NCBI RefSeq assembly: GCF_000374025.1
Contig: NZ_KB893177.1
Coordinates: forward strand, 1 to 64,000
DNA length: 64,000 nt
Direction: 5' to 3'
Source of the DNA: Spirosoma panaciterrae DSM 21099
Lineage (GTDB): Bacteria > Bacteroidota > Bacteroidia > Cytophagales > Spirosomataceae
The position numbers and the translations under genes were made by a program. The notes beneath the pieces were generated by a model. It saw only the letters and a list, made by a program, of their open reading frames with translations. It was not told the origin of the DNA and searched no databases. Of the stretch, positions 40,783 to 49,740 are shown piece after piece. Position 1 is the stretch's first letter; the number at the start of each line of letters is the position of its first letter.

Positions 40783-42090
40783 ATGGCAAACATTGTTGCA
40801 ATTGTGGGTCGCCCCAATGTGGGTAAATCCACGCTGTTTAACCGCCTGACCGAACAGCGACAGGCCATCATGGATAACCAAAGTGGGGTTACCCGCGACC
40901 GGCATTATGGTACGGCAGAGTGGAACAACAAATATTTTACGGTGATCGATACCGGGGGCTATGTTGTTGGCTCCGAAGATGTTTTTGAAGAGTCGATCCG
41001 CGAACAGGTTGAGATCGCCATTCAGGAATCGACGGTTTTGCTGTTCGTTGTCGATACGCAAACGGGTATTACCGGACTTGACGAAGATTTCGCCAATGTG
41101 CTTCGCCGATCAAAAAAGCCAATTTACCTGGTAGCCAATAAAGCTGAAACCATCGAACGTACGCATGCAGCCGCTGAATTTTACGGGCTGGGATTGGGCG
41201 ACCCTTACCCCATTTCGTCGGTTACGGGTTCAGGCACGGGCGATTTGCTGGATGAGGTTGTTAAGCATTTCCAGACCGATGGGGTAGAAAACCCGGATGC
41301 GGGTATCCCTCGCGTGGCTATTCTGGGACGACCCAATGTTGGAAAATCCTCGTTTCTGAATGTACTGACGGGGCAAGATCGAAGTATTGTCACGGATATT
41401 GCCGGCACCACCCGCGACGCCATCAACACACGTTACCGGGCCTACGGGAAAGATTTTATTTTGACCGATACGGCTGGTATCCGACGTAAGGCCCGTATCC
41501 AGGACAACATTGAATTTTACTCGACTCTGCGTTCGATTAAAGCGATGGAAGAGTCGGATGTCTGTATCATCCTGCTAGATGCCACACGCGGTCTGGAAGC
41601 CCAGGATTTAACCATTATCGGGCAAGCCGTTCGGGCCCGTAAAGGTGTGGTTATCATGGTCAACAAATGGGATGCTATTGAGAAGGATTCCAAAACCGCT
41701 GATGTCTGGCGCAAAGAGATGATTCAGCGCATGATGCCTATTGATTACCTGCCCATTATTTTTGCATCGGTCCACGAAAAGCAGCGCATTTTTCAGGTTA
41801 TGGAAAAAGCGATGGAGGTGTACGAAAATAAAAATAAGAAGATCGCTACCTCAAAACTTAACGAGGCTATGCAGCCGGAAATTGAACGGTACCCTCCGCC
41901 AGCGGTGAAAGCAAAGCATATCAAGATCAAATATATGCTTCAGGTACCGACCCCTTCTCCCACGTTTGTTTTCTTCTGCAATCTGCCTCAATATGTTCAG
42001 GAGTCTTATCAGCGATTCCTGGAAAACAAGATCCGTGATCACTTTGATTTTACGGGCGTACCGATCACCTTATTTTTTCGACAGAAATAG
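40783..42090 (+). CDS. der: Ribosome-assembly GTPase Der (EngA)
   Basis: A 435-aa protein with two tandem GTPase domains, each with a P-loop (GRPNVGKSTLFNRL near residue 8 and GRPNVGKSSFLNVL near 182), DTGG/DTAG motifs and NKAE/NKWD motifs, then a C-terminal KH-like domain. Der acts in assembly of the large ribosomal subunit. Length and domain order are standard. A strong terminator follows at 42103. Confidence 0.97.
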   Translation: MANIVAIVGRPNVGKSTLFNRLTEQRQAIMDNQSGVTRDRHYGTAEWNNKYFTVIDTGGYVVGSEDVFEESIREQVEIAIQESTVLLFVVDTQTGITGLDEDFANVLRRSKKPIYLVANKAETIERTHAAAEFYGLGLGDPYPISSVTGSGTGDLLDEVVKHFQTDGVENPDAGIPRVAILGRPNVGKSSFLNVLTGQDRSIVTDIAGTTRDAINTRYRAYGKDFILTDTAGIRRKARIQDNIEFYSTLRSIKAMEESDVCIILLDATRGLEAQDLTIIGQAVRARKGVVIMVNKWDAIEKDSKTADVWRKEMIQRMMPIDYLPIIFASVHEKQRIFQVMEKAMEVYENKNKKIATSKLNEAMQPEIERYPPPAVKAKHIKIKYMLQVPTPSPTFVFFCNLPQYVQESYQRFLENKIRDHFDFTGVPITLFFRQK

Positions 42091-42102
42091 ACCGGATCAT
42101 AC

Positions 42103-42142
42103 AGGGGCAGGTGTTGACACAACATACCTGCCCCTCATTTTT
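42103..42142 (+). terminator. Rho-independent terminator after der
   Basis: aggggcaggt (42103-42112) pairs with acctgcccct (42126-42135) and is followed by ca and five T. It lies 13 bp after the der stop. Confidence 0.85.
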
Positions 42143-42682
42143 GCTATCTATCTTAAGCGTATCCTGTAGTAATTCAGCGGGTTAGCTTTTTAGTGATAGC
42201 CCTTTCCCTGGTTTAAAAAAGCCAACGGCCAAATTGGCTATTCCGTCCTACTTCTTACTGGGCCCCTGCATTTTATAGTTGAAGGTATAGATATGCAATT
42301 GTTAGTAACACTTCGAAAATCGCCTATAATACTCCCTTTTGTCAAGAAGCATTCGTCAAAAAAAGGGCAATCCAGATCACAGAGGCCCCTGCTTTTAAAT
42401 TTTAACAAATTATTTATCAGGCGGCACAGAAAAACAAAGTAATTCCTGCAAATTCACCTGAGTAATTACCGCAAAAAATTGGTGTAATATTGTGCCTATT
42501 ATTTCTTTGTTACTTACTTATTGGTTACCAGTCTAAGTGTTATAGGTGTACTCTTGTTACACTTGTTTGGGTAAAATAACCATTAAATAAAGTTACACTC
42601 ACTTTCAGGATGTTAGTTCTTTACATATGTCAATTTTCGGGCTATATTTCGCTCTATTACCCACTGTTAACAAATCACTCCT
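42143..42682. other. AT-rich intergenic region, no gene seen
   Basis: About 540 bp, AT-rich, without a coding frame I can support. Several TATT/TTTG words occur near 42490-42650, but no clean TTG-N17-23-TAnnTTTG promoter for the downstream regulator could be fixed. Confidence 0.5.
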
Positions 42683-42988
42683 ATGGCAACTGAAAAAGTT
42701 TTAGATGAAGAAAAGCGGATCGACAAGGCAGCCTACGTGCTCAAAGCTGTGGCTCACCCCCTCCGAATTAAAATCATTCAAATGTTGAATGAAAATAAAG
42801 AATTGAATGTATCGGCGATCTATAAAAACCTCAATGCTGAACAATCGCTGATTTCCCACCACCTGATCAATATGCGGGATAAGGGGATACTCGAAATCCG
42901 GCGTAGTGGTAAGAATATCTACTATTTTCTGGTAGATAACGCGGTCGCTGAAATTATCGAGTGCATTTACAAAAGTAAGCTTATTTAA
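42683..42988 (+). CDS. ArsR-type winged-helix regulator
   Basis: A 101-aa DNA-binding protein. AHPLRIKIIQMLNENKELNVS, then EQSLISHHLINMRDKGIL (recognition helix) and IRRSGKNIYYFLV (wing) are typical of the ArsR/SmtB fold. The metal-sensing ELCVCDL motif is absent (LNVSAIYK in its place), and there is no cysteine, so it is probably not a metal sensor. No target operon is adjacent; autoregulation is likely. Confidence 0.88.
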   Translation: MATEKVLDEEKRIDKAAYVLKAVAHPLRIKIIQMLNENKELNVSAIYKNLNAEQSLISHHLINMRDKGILEIRRSGKNIYYFLVDNAVAEIIECIYKSKLI

Positions 42989-43002
42989 TGAACTGAATTT
43001 TC

Positions 43003-43067
43003 AGAAAAACACCGTAAGACAGAACGTTAATAAGTGGGTTATTAGATTCTGTTTTACGGTGTTTTCT
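43003..43067. terminator. Bidirectional terminator between convergent genes
   Basis: agaaaaacaccgtaagacag (from 43003) pairs with 43047-43067 at nearly all positions; inner words ttaataa/ttattag can extend the stem. A or T runs flank both sides. It separates the convergent arsR-type and ruvB genes. Confidence 0.75.
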
Positions 43068-43075
43068 ATGGTAAC

Positions 43076-44131
43076 CTATCCGAACAGTTCTCCCGTTCGG
43101 AAGTTTGGCATGATTCCAAGATGACGGTAGGCTTTTTCTGTGGCCTCTCGTCCGCGAGATGTTCGTTTCAGAAAACCTTCCTGAATCAAAAAAGGCTCAT
43201 AAACCTCTTCGATCGTTTCTGCTTCTTCGCCACAAGCCGTAGCAATGGTGGTGATGCCTACCGGCCCCCCCTTAAACTTATCGATAATCGTCATCAGAAT
43301 CCGATTGTCCATATCGTCCAGGCCATTCTGATCGACATCCAATGCGCTCAGGGCAATTTCAGCAATAGCGACGTTTATATACCCGTTACCTTTCACCTGG
43401 GCAAAGTCGCGGGTACGGCGTAGCAGATTGTTGGCAATCCGTGGTGTACCCCGGCTCCGACGGGCAATCTCAAAAGCGCCTGATTCGTCGATCGGTGTTC
43501 CCAGAATAGCCGCTGACCGCTGAACAATGCTGGTCAACAGTTTGGCATCGTAATATTCAAGTCGGCAACTAATACCAAACCGGGCCCGGAGCGGTGACGT
43601 AAGCATACCCGCGCGGGTTGTTGCGCCAATGAGCGTGAAGGGATTTAGCTTGATCTGGACACTACGGGCATTGGGGCCCGAATCGAGCATAATATCGATT
43701 TTGTAATCTTCCATTGCCGAATACAGATACTCTTCAACAATGGGATTGAGCCGGTGAATCTCGTCAATAAACAGGACGTCGTTGGGCTGAAGATTTGTCA
43801 GCAAACCTGCCAAATCACTGGGTTTATCCAACACAGGCCCGGAGGTCATCTTGATGCTGGCATTAAGCTCGTTGGCAATGATATGCGACAGCGTGGTTTT
43901 GCCTAATCCTGGAGGGCCGTGAAGCAGCACATGGTCGAGCGCTTCTCCCCGTTGCATGGCAGCCCGGACAAACACTTCAAGGTTTTCAAGCACTTTTTCC
44001 TGACCCGTAAAATCCTCGAATGAGAGCGGCCTGAGTGCGCGTTCAATTTCTTTGTCGGTAGCGGTCATGCCATCGCCCGAACCTTTCAAAAAGTCGTTTC
44101 GCATGGTTTTGATACGTACAGACCCGGCCAT
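43076..44131 (-). CDS. ruvB: Holliday junction helicase RuvB
   Basis: A 351-aa AAA+ ATPase: Walker [13 protein letters not shown] near residue 70, Walker [10 protein letters not shown], sensor motifs GATTRAGML and the C-terminal winged helix ending FRTGELFG. With RuvA it drives branch migration of Holliday junctions. The usual Bacteroidota N-terminus corresponds to the MRNDFLKG stretch, so the ATG at 44104 may be the true start, nine codons in. Confidence 0.96.
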   Translation of the reverse strand: MAGSVRIKTMRNDFLKGSGDGMTATDKEIERALRPLSFEDFTGQEKVLENLEVFVRAAMQRGEALDHVLLHGPPGLGKTTLSHIIANELNASIKMTSGPVLDKPSDLAGLLTNLQPNDVLFIDEIHRLNPIVEEYLYSAMEDYKIDIMLDSGPNARSVQIKLNPFTLIGATTRAGMLTSPLRARFGISCRLEYYDAKLLTSIVQRSAAILGTPIDESGAFEIARRSRGTPRIANNLLRRTRDFAQVKGNGYINVAIAEIALSALDVDQNGLDDMDNRILMTIIDKFKGGPVGITTIATACGEEAETIEEVYEPFLIQEGFLKRTSRGREATEKAYRHLGIMPNFRTGELFG

Positions 44132-44204
44132 TTTTTATCGCCTGAACAGCAAATTATGACCGGGTCGTTTATGTCAAATATACGAAAAAAACTGCAGAAA
44201 ACCG

Positions 44205-47200
44205 CTATCGAATCAGCAATACCGACCCCCTTTTTGTGACTCGTCCACGCTCTGGAAATGACTCACTTTTATAGGTCACCACATACGGATAAAGCATGGA
44301 TGGATAGGTAGAACCGTGGTACGTTCCATCCCATTTCTGCTCAGGATTGTTGCTGGCAAAAATGACTTCTCCCCATCGATTGTAGATGCGGAACTCATAA
44401 TCGGTAACGTAGGCCGTAAAGATTTGCAGTACATCGTTTACGCCGTCATTGTTGGGTGTAAACGCATCAGGAATATTCACACGAGGTTCGCACAAGTTCA
44501 GTACCCGTGCCGAACCTATTGCCGTACAACCCAACGGGTCAGTCACCTGAACCTGATAATCGCCAGCACGGTCTACCAGGATTGATCGGGTCGTATCTGT
44601 TCGATTTACCCATAAAAATTTCAACCCTGCTGCGCCACCGGCCGTAAGTGTCGCTTTTCCCTGATCGCCTTCGCAAAGAGAAGCCTGTTGGGTGAGTGAG
44701 AAGGGTGGCGGTGGCCGATTGCCCACCCGAATGCTACTTCGACCTACGCAACCCGACTGGGTATTCCGAACGGTTACGCTATACGAACCGGGCTGAGCTA
44801 CGCTTATGCTCGGACTTGTTGCTCCGGTACTCCACTGATATAGATTGCCCGGAATATCGCCCGATAGCGGAGCCAGTACAACGGCGAGACCATTACACTT
44901 GAGCGTATCGGGACCTAATCGGGCAAAACCTGTGCTATCCAGCCCTACCTTGATGCTATCTTTCAAGGCTTTACACCCCTTGTCGTCCACGATCTGTACT
45001 TTATAAAGCCCAGGCGACACCTGACCGAGAACAGGGGTTGTAGCAATGACCGTATTCGTTGGTCCATACCAGCTATAGCTGGCAGCTGTTCCCCCCGTAA
45101 CCGTTACGCTAACAGTTCCACTGTTCGGAATACTACACAACGCATCTTTGATCAATGGGACAATAGCCAGTTGATTCTGCGGTGATTTTAGGGTAAATGA
45201 GGTATCGGCTTTACAATCGTGCAAGGTATCGGATACACTCACGGCATACCCTCCTTCGGTAAGACTGAGTTGCTGACTTCCTACACCCGTAAGAATACTC
45301 CCATCGGCACGCGTCCAGTTGTACTCATACGTTCCGGCTGGGGTCGTTGTCACTCGGATAGCGCCATCAGCCGATGTACAGGCAGTTGGCCCAGTCAGGT
45401 TAGCCGCCATACGCAATTTAGGCAACTCAGCCACGCGAATGGTATCCGAGTTTTCGCAGGTGGTTCCATTTACAGTCGATTGCGCCGTAACCGTATACGT
45501 ACCTGCTTTGGTCACATTGATTGAGCGCGTCGTTTCGCCATTACTCCACTGAAACTGAGTCCAGGTTTGCTGGGGTACTCGCAGGGATACACTGGATCGA
45601 TAACAGAACACCGTATCGGGTCCTAAATCGAGCGATGGAGTAGGTTTGATCTGAACCTCAATGGTATCACTTTTAAAACATTCGCCATTCGCTGCCAGGC
45701 CCACTACGATATAATAACCGGGCCGATTGAGGGTGATGGTCTTTTGCCTGCTCGCTACGGCCCCATTCACCAGCCAGACGTAGACCTTAGCCTGAACTTT
45801 TATATCCAGCGTAATCCCTTTCTTATTACAAATAGCCGTGTCGGCGCCCAGGTTTATATCGGGTGGCGTTTCTAAGATAGTTAGGGTGTCATGGATGACT
45901 GTATCCTTACAGATACCGCCCGAGCTGGTACGGGTAACAATCTGAAGCGTCGGGTAATAAGTACCCGGTTTAGTGTATCCGTGCGTAACCGGCTGCGCTG
46001 AGGTCGTTGAATACGGGCGGCTACCATCCCCAAAATCCAGCGTATAGGCTTCTTTTAGTTTAGGGCAGTTGGGGCCTATCGTAAATACCGTCGGCGCATT
46101 GACACAGGTATCAGCATGAGTAAGCCCTGGCCCACTCGACGGATCATTAAAATTCGCCACCAGGTTCGGTAACCCTAATTGACTGGTTTTGCCTCCCAAC
46201 GATTGTCCGTTCGGGGTAAAAATAAGGCTGTCCAGCAACCCGCCGTTCGGGTTTTCGATGGTTGCTAAGGAGTTGCTTCCTTTTACAGCCACATAAATAC
46301 GGCCGTCGGGCCCGATTTGTATGGACCCATATTGCCTGGTTGTACTACTATCGACAACCGTTTTCGATTTTGAGACCAGCGAATCCGCCTGACTAAGATC
46401 GTACTTCAGGATATAAGATGCCCCTTTCTGGCTACCATCCGAATTGGTATCCGCCAGCATGGTTACATACAGACTCTTTCCATCGGGCGAAAACTCAGCA
46501 CCATAGGCTTTAGGGGGTGCAGTTCCCAGATCAATGGTCCGCTCATATTTCAATACGCCTGTCGAGTCGTTGAACGTGTAGATTTCGACGGAGTTTTTGG
46601 GAGGTCCTGGAATCACAACCGCCATAGGCCGATTGCCTTCATTGCCACTGGTCGTATCGGCCGGTCCAATTTTGATATACCCTTCGGCATTCGTCAGCGA
46701 GTCCAGAACCTGCCCACCTGTGTAGGTCACCGGATCGGCGCTTTCGCCACGAGTAAGGTGACGAACCTCAAACTTATTGGTTCCGTAGATTCGGGTAATC
46801 ACCCAGTAGGTGGAGTCCCGTTTGTTCTCAACCGATGCCGCCTGTTCAGTCCCTTTATCCGACAGCAGGACATTTTTTTCAACAACAGCGCCTTTGCCAC
46901 CATTCTGACGCATATCAACTACGCTATACGTCAGTGTTTTTTTGCCACGGATTTCGGAAGTGGTATATACATAGTACAGGTATTCGCAACCCCGACAGGT
47001 AGGTTTTGGCACGATCAGAGCCGACTGCGTTGAGCGAGTACTCCCATCGAGCGGTATCTGAACCGCATTGGTGTCGCCCGGTACGAGTGACTTCAATGGT
47101 TTACCGTCTTTTCCGTAGATGGTGATGCCATCTGTATAAAAAAGTAAAACCCCTTTCGTGTTCGCAATGGATGACGACCCTTCTATTGTGCTTAAGCTAC

Positions 47201-47870
47201 CATCCGTAATCGGTTTTGGCGATCCTCCTCCGCTGAAGTCCAGCCCTGCATTTTGCCCAAAATACCATTTCACGCCCTGCGATTCTTTCTTCTCACCGCA
47301 AACGTCTACATTGATACGATTCTGGTAGGAGCACCCATTGGGGCTAATGGCTTCGACTGAGTAGCATCCCGAACTGTCGACCTGAATACTCTGGGTGGTA
47401 TCGCCTTTAGGGTACCAGATGTAGCGAAACCCTTGTTGAGTAGTACCGGCATAAGGGTCTAGCGTAATGGTTTCACCTTTACAGATCGTTGTATCTGTGC
47501 GCCAGTTTGTAAACGAAGGAGGTGGTGTACTGACATTAATATTCCGCTCGGCGGTTTGTGTTACGCCATTGACGGTTCGGGTTAGGGTAATCGTATAAAA
47601 ACCCGGTTGCCTGTACACGTGCTTGGCTACTGAGTCCCGTTGCTTAGTAAGGGTGGTTCCATCTCCAAAATTCCATACGTGCGTCGTGGCCTTTACAGCC
47701 GACGTATCCGTAAATGTAAGCGAATCGGTTCCGCACTCCTGGTCAGGAATACAGGCCTTTCCACTAATTTTGAACCCTTGCGCCCAGGACGTAGTCAATC
47801 CTGCTACTAGAAATAGTAAAGCCCAGAGTCCGACAACACGAATAGTACTGCTAAAACTTAACATGAACAA
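44205..47870 (-). CDS. Large PKD/CHU_C adhesin-like T9SS substrate
   Basis: A 1221-aa secreted protein. Signal peptide at 1-30 (ending SWAQG), a first PKD domain (WNFGDGTTLTKQ near residue 67), a beta-propeller-like middle, a second PKD domain (LDFGDGSRPYS), several Ig-like repeats of the form DTVFCYRSSVSLRVPQQ with paired cysteines, and a C-terminal gliding-motility-associated domain (DAFTPNNDGVNDVLQIF; IYNRWGEVIFAS) that acts as type B sorting signal for the type IX secretion system. It is likely exposed on the cell surface. The PorP/SprF-like gene is divergent from it, a common partner arrangement. Confidence 0.93.
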   Translation of the reverse strand: MFMLSFSSTIRVVGLWALLFLVAGLTTSWAQGFKISGKACIPDQECGTDSLTFTDTSAVKATTHVWNFGDGTTLTKQRDSVAKHVYRQPGFYTITLTRTVNGVTQTAERNINVSTPPPSFTNWRTDTTICKGETITLDPYAGTTQQGFRYIWYPKGDTTQSIQVDSSGCYSVEAISPNGCSYQNRINVDVCGEKKESQGVKWYFGQNAGLDFSGGGSPKPITDGSLSTIEGSSSIANTKGVLLFYTDGITIYGKDGKPLKSLVPGDTNAVQIPLDGSTRSTQSALIVPKPTCRGCEYLYYVYTTSEIRGKKTLTYSVVDMRQNGGKGAVVEKNVLLSDKGTEQAASVENKRDSTYWVITRIYGTNKFEVRHLTRGESADPVTYTGGQVLDSLTNAEGYIKIGPADTTSGNEGNRPMAVVIPGPPKNSVEIYTFNDSTGVLKYERTIDLGTAPPKAYGAEFSPDGKSLYVTMLADTNSDGSQKGASYILKYDLSQADSLVSKSKTVVDSSTTRQYGSIQIGPDGRIYVAVKGSNSLATIENPNGGLLDSLIFTPNGQSLGGKTSQLGLPNLVANFNDPSSGPGLTHADTCVNAPTVFTIGPNCPKLKEAYTLDFGDGSRPYSTTSAQPVTHGYTKPGTYYPTLQIVTRTSSGGICKDTVIHDTLTILETPPDINLGADTAICNKKGITLDIKVQAKVYVWLVNGAVASRQKTITLNRPGYYIVVGLAANGECFKSDTIEVQIKPTPSLDLGPDTVFCYRSSVSLRVPQQTWTQFQWSNGETTRSINVTKAGTYTVTAQSTVNGTTCENSDTIRVAELPKLRMAANLTGPTACTSADGAIRVTTTPAGTYEYNWTRADGSILTGVGSQQLSLTEGGYAVSVSDTLHDCKADTSFTLKSPQNQLAIVPLIKDALCSIPNSGTVSVTVTGGTAASYSWYGPTNTVIATTPVLGQVSPGLYKVQIVDDKGCKALKDSIKVGLDSTGFARLGPDTLKCNGLAVVLAPLSGDIPGNLYQWSTGATSPSISVAQPGSYSVTVRNTQSGCVGRSSIRVGNRPPPPFSLTQQASLCEGDQGKATLTAGGAAGLKFLWVNRTDTTRSILVDRAGDYQVQVTDPLGCTAIGSARVLNLCEPRVNIPDAFTPNNDGVNDVLQIFTAYVTDYEFRIYNRWGEVIFASNNPEQKWDGTYHGSTYPSMLYPYVVTYKSESFPERGRVTKRGSVLLIR

Positions 47871-48095
47871 ACGCTGAATATAGCCGCCTTCCCAATTTCA
47901 GTCCCACAACATAACAACAGCGGGGGCATTACGTTAGTATAAACGATAATGATTCCTTAAAATTTTATCGCCTGATCGTCACAACTCCCCTTAAAATCCG
48001 ACTAATTTTATAGGGTGTGCATCATTTAGTACTCCATTTGCGTTCATAACGTTGCAACCAAAAAGTTGGCCCAGTCTTTGCCTGATTCTGCTCAT

Positions 48096-49127
48096 ATGAT
48101 TAAGAAATACATACTGACCATTTTGACACTGGCTCTAAGCCGGGCGGCCTTTGCTCAAGACCCCCAGTTTACCCAGTTTTATGCTGCTCCGCTCTACCTG
48201 AACCCAGCTTTTGCCGGGTCAGCGCTGGCTCCGCGCATTACCGCCAACTATCGAAATCAATGGCCAGCAATTACCAACTATGTAACAACAATGGTTTCGG
48301 TCGACCACTTTTTCGAAAAATACAATAGTGGTGTGGGTCTTTTGATTCAAAACGATAATCAGGGTCAGGGTAGGATTCAATCTACCGATATAGGGTTGCA
48401 ATATGCATACCAATTTCAGGTAGGTGAAGCCTCGTTTGTCCGCCTGGGCTTACAGGGGTCTTACGTCAATCGGAGCATCAATTATTTTGGTCTTACCACA
48501 GGCGATCAGTTTACCGACCGTGGATTCATCACGGGCAGTGTTTCCAATGATCCAGCCCTGCAGGGCGGACTTCCGACCCAAAAATACGTTGATTTTTCGA
48601 CGGGTGGTCTTTTTTATTCCGACTGGTTTTGGGTTGGCCTATCGGCCCATCATATCAATCGTCCCGATCAGGGATTTTTCATTGGTGGGCGCGAACGACT
48701 CCCCGTTAAAACCAGCATTCAGGCCGGGCTTCGTATCCCACTGATGGGCTTTACGGGGCTGGCTGACGAACTGGATCGGGAAATCAGTATCTCACCCGTG
48801 GTGATGTACAAACATCAGGGCAAATATGACCAACTAGACCTGGGGGCTTACTTAACCTATTCGCCGTTAACGATCGGTGCTTATTACCGGGGTATTCCCT
48901 TCAAAAAATACGACCAAACCCTCAACAATCATGATGCTGTAGCGGCTCTGGTTGGCTGGCGGATGGACAAATTTTCGATTGGCTACAGCTATGACGTAAC
49001 CATTTCAACACTGGGAAACAGTGGTGGCTCGCACGAATTGTCGATCTCCTACATTTTCGACAAGCCCGAAGGGCGTCGGGCGGGTGTGAAAAAACGGGAT
49101 AAGAGACTTCCCTGTCCGAAGTTCTGA
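48096..49127 (+). CDS. PorP/SprF-family type IX secretion outer-membrane protein
   Basis: A 343-aa beta-barrel. The signal peptide ends at AAFAQ and is followed by DPQFTQFYAAPLYLNPAFAGS, the hallmark start of PorP/SprF proteins; repeated strands include GVGLLIQNDNQGQG and TYSPLTIGAYYRGIPF. Members bind type B sorting domains and hold large adhesins at the surface; the protein made from the divergent CHU_C gene is the likely client. The ATG at 48096 is preferred because it places the signal peptide at the N-terminus. Confidence 0.93.
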   Translation: MIKKYILTILTLALSRAAFAQDPQFTQFYAAPLYLNPAFAGSALAPRITANYRNQWPAITNYVTTMVSVDHFFEKYNSGVGLLIQNDNQGQGRIQSTDIGLQYAYQFQVGEASFVRLGLQGSYVNRSINYFGLTTGDQFTDRGFITGSVSNDPALQGGLPTQKYVDFSTGGLFYSDWFWVGLSAHHINRPDQGFFIGGRERLPVKTSIQAGLRIPLMGFTGLADELDREISISPVVMYKHQGKYDQLDLGAYLTYSPLTIGAYYRGIPFKKYDQTLNNHDAVAALVGWRMDKFSIGYSYDVTISTLGNSGGSHELSISYIFDKPEGRRAGVKKRDKRLPCPKF

Positions 49128-49197
49128 TAAGCACATCGTGCCCATGAGTACGCTTCGCTAAAACTCGTATCTTTACTCAAATCCAAAGAAACAGCCG

Positions 49198-49353
49198 ATG
49201 AGCGTAACGTCCCAGGCGAGGTCACGAAATTCGCTGCCATCCTCAAGAATTCCTTCCTCGCTGATCTATGAAGAAATCGATGGTATACCCTATTTCTATC
49301 AATGCACACCCCATACCAACAGCTATTTGGTCACTCAGCCGATTTCGAAGTAA
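49198..49353 (+). pseudogene. Short frame resembling the start of a Uma2-type protein
   Basis: A 51-codon frame, ATG 49198 to TAA 49351. Its middle, SSLIYEEIDGIPYFYQ, resembles the N-terminus of Uma2-family restriction-endonuclease-like proteins common in this group (LIYEVMDGxPxYY), but the frame stops before any catalytic residue. It overlaps the next small gene by 52 bp. A truncated remnant is more likely than a functional gene. Confidence 0.3.
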
Positions 49354-49553
49354 CCTACCGACTGTTTTCTCCAGAAGAAGGAGGCCGAAAACTACCTCCT
49401 TTTCAAGGAATACGATGGGACTTTCTCTATGAAGAGTTCCCTGGTGAGGGTTTTATGATCTATCCTGAGATAATGGACCCACAAACAAACGAGATATTTC
49501 CCTCTGGCATTCCAATTCCGCCGTATGGTATAGCTACCATGTGGAATACTTAA
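49302..49553 (+). CDS. Small protein resembling EF-Tu domain-like family
   Basis: An 83-aa protein. FEVTYRLFSPEEGGRKLPPF followed by IRWDFLYEE and FMIYPEIMDPQ resembles small Bacteroidota proteins related to the C-terminal barrel of EF-Tu (strand, EEGGR-xxP, G-x-R). Conservation of that pattern suggests a real gene, perhaps shortened at the end. No partner is apparent, and the assignment rests on short motifs. Confidence 0.5.
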   Translation: MHTPYQQLFGHSADFEVTYRLFSPEEGGRKLPPFQGIRWDFLYEEFPGEGFMIYPEIMDPQTNEIFPSGIPIPPYGIATMWNT

Positions 49554-49740
49554 CAGTAGTCTCCGCACTCTTCATCAGCAACGCCTTAAAGCCGGTACAC
49601 ATGGATATTTTATAGAGGGCCCTAAAAAAGTAGGCGTATGTGAGGTCTCTAGGATTCTTGGCCTACATAGTAACCCTATACAATGATTGCAGGAAGATAA
49701 ATCCTCTTATGAAGCAACCATTGTATAGGATCAAATAAAA

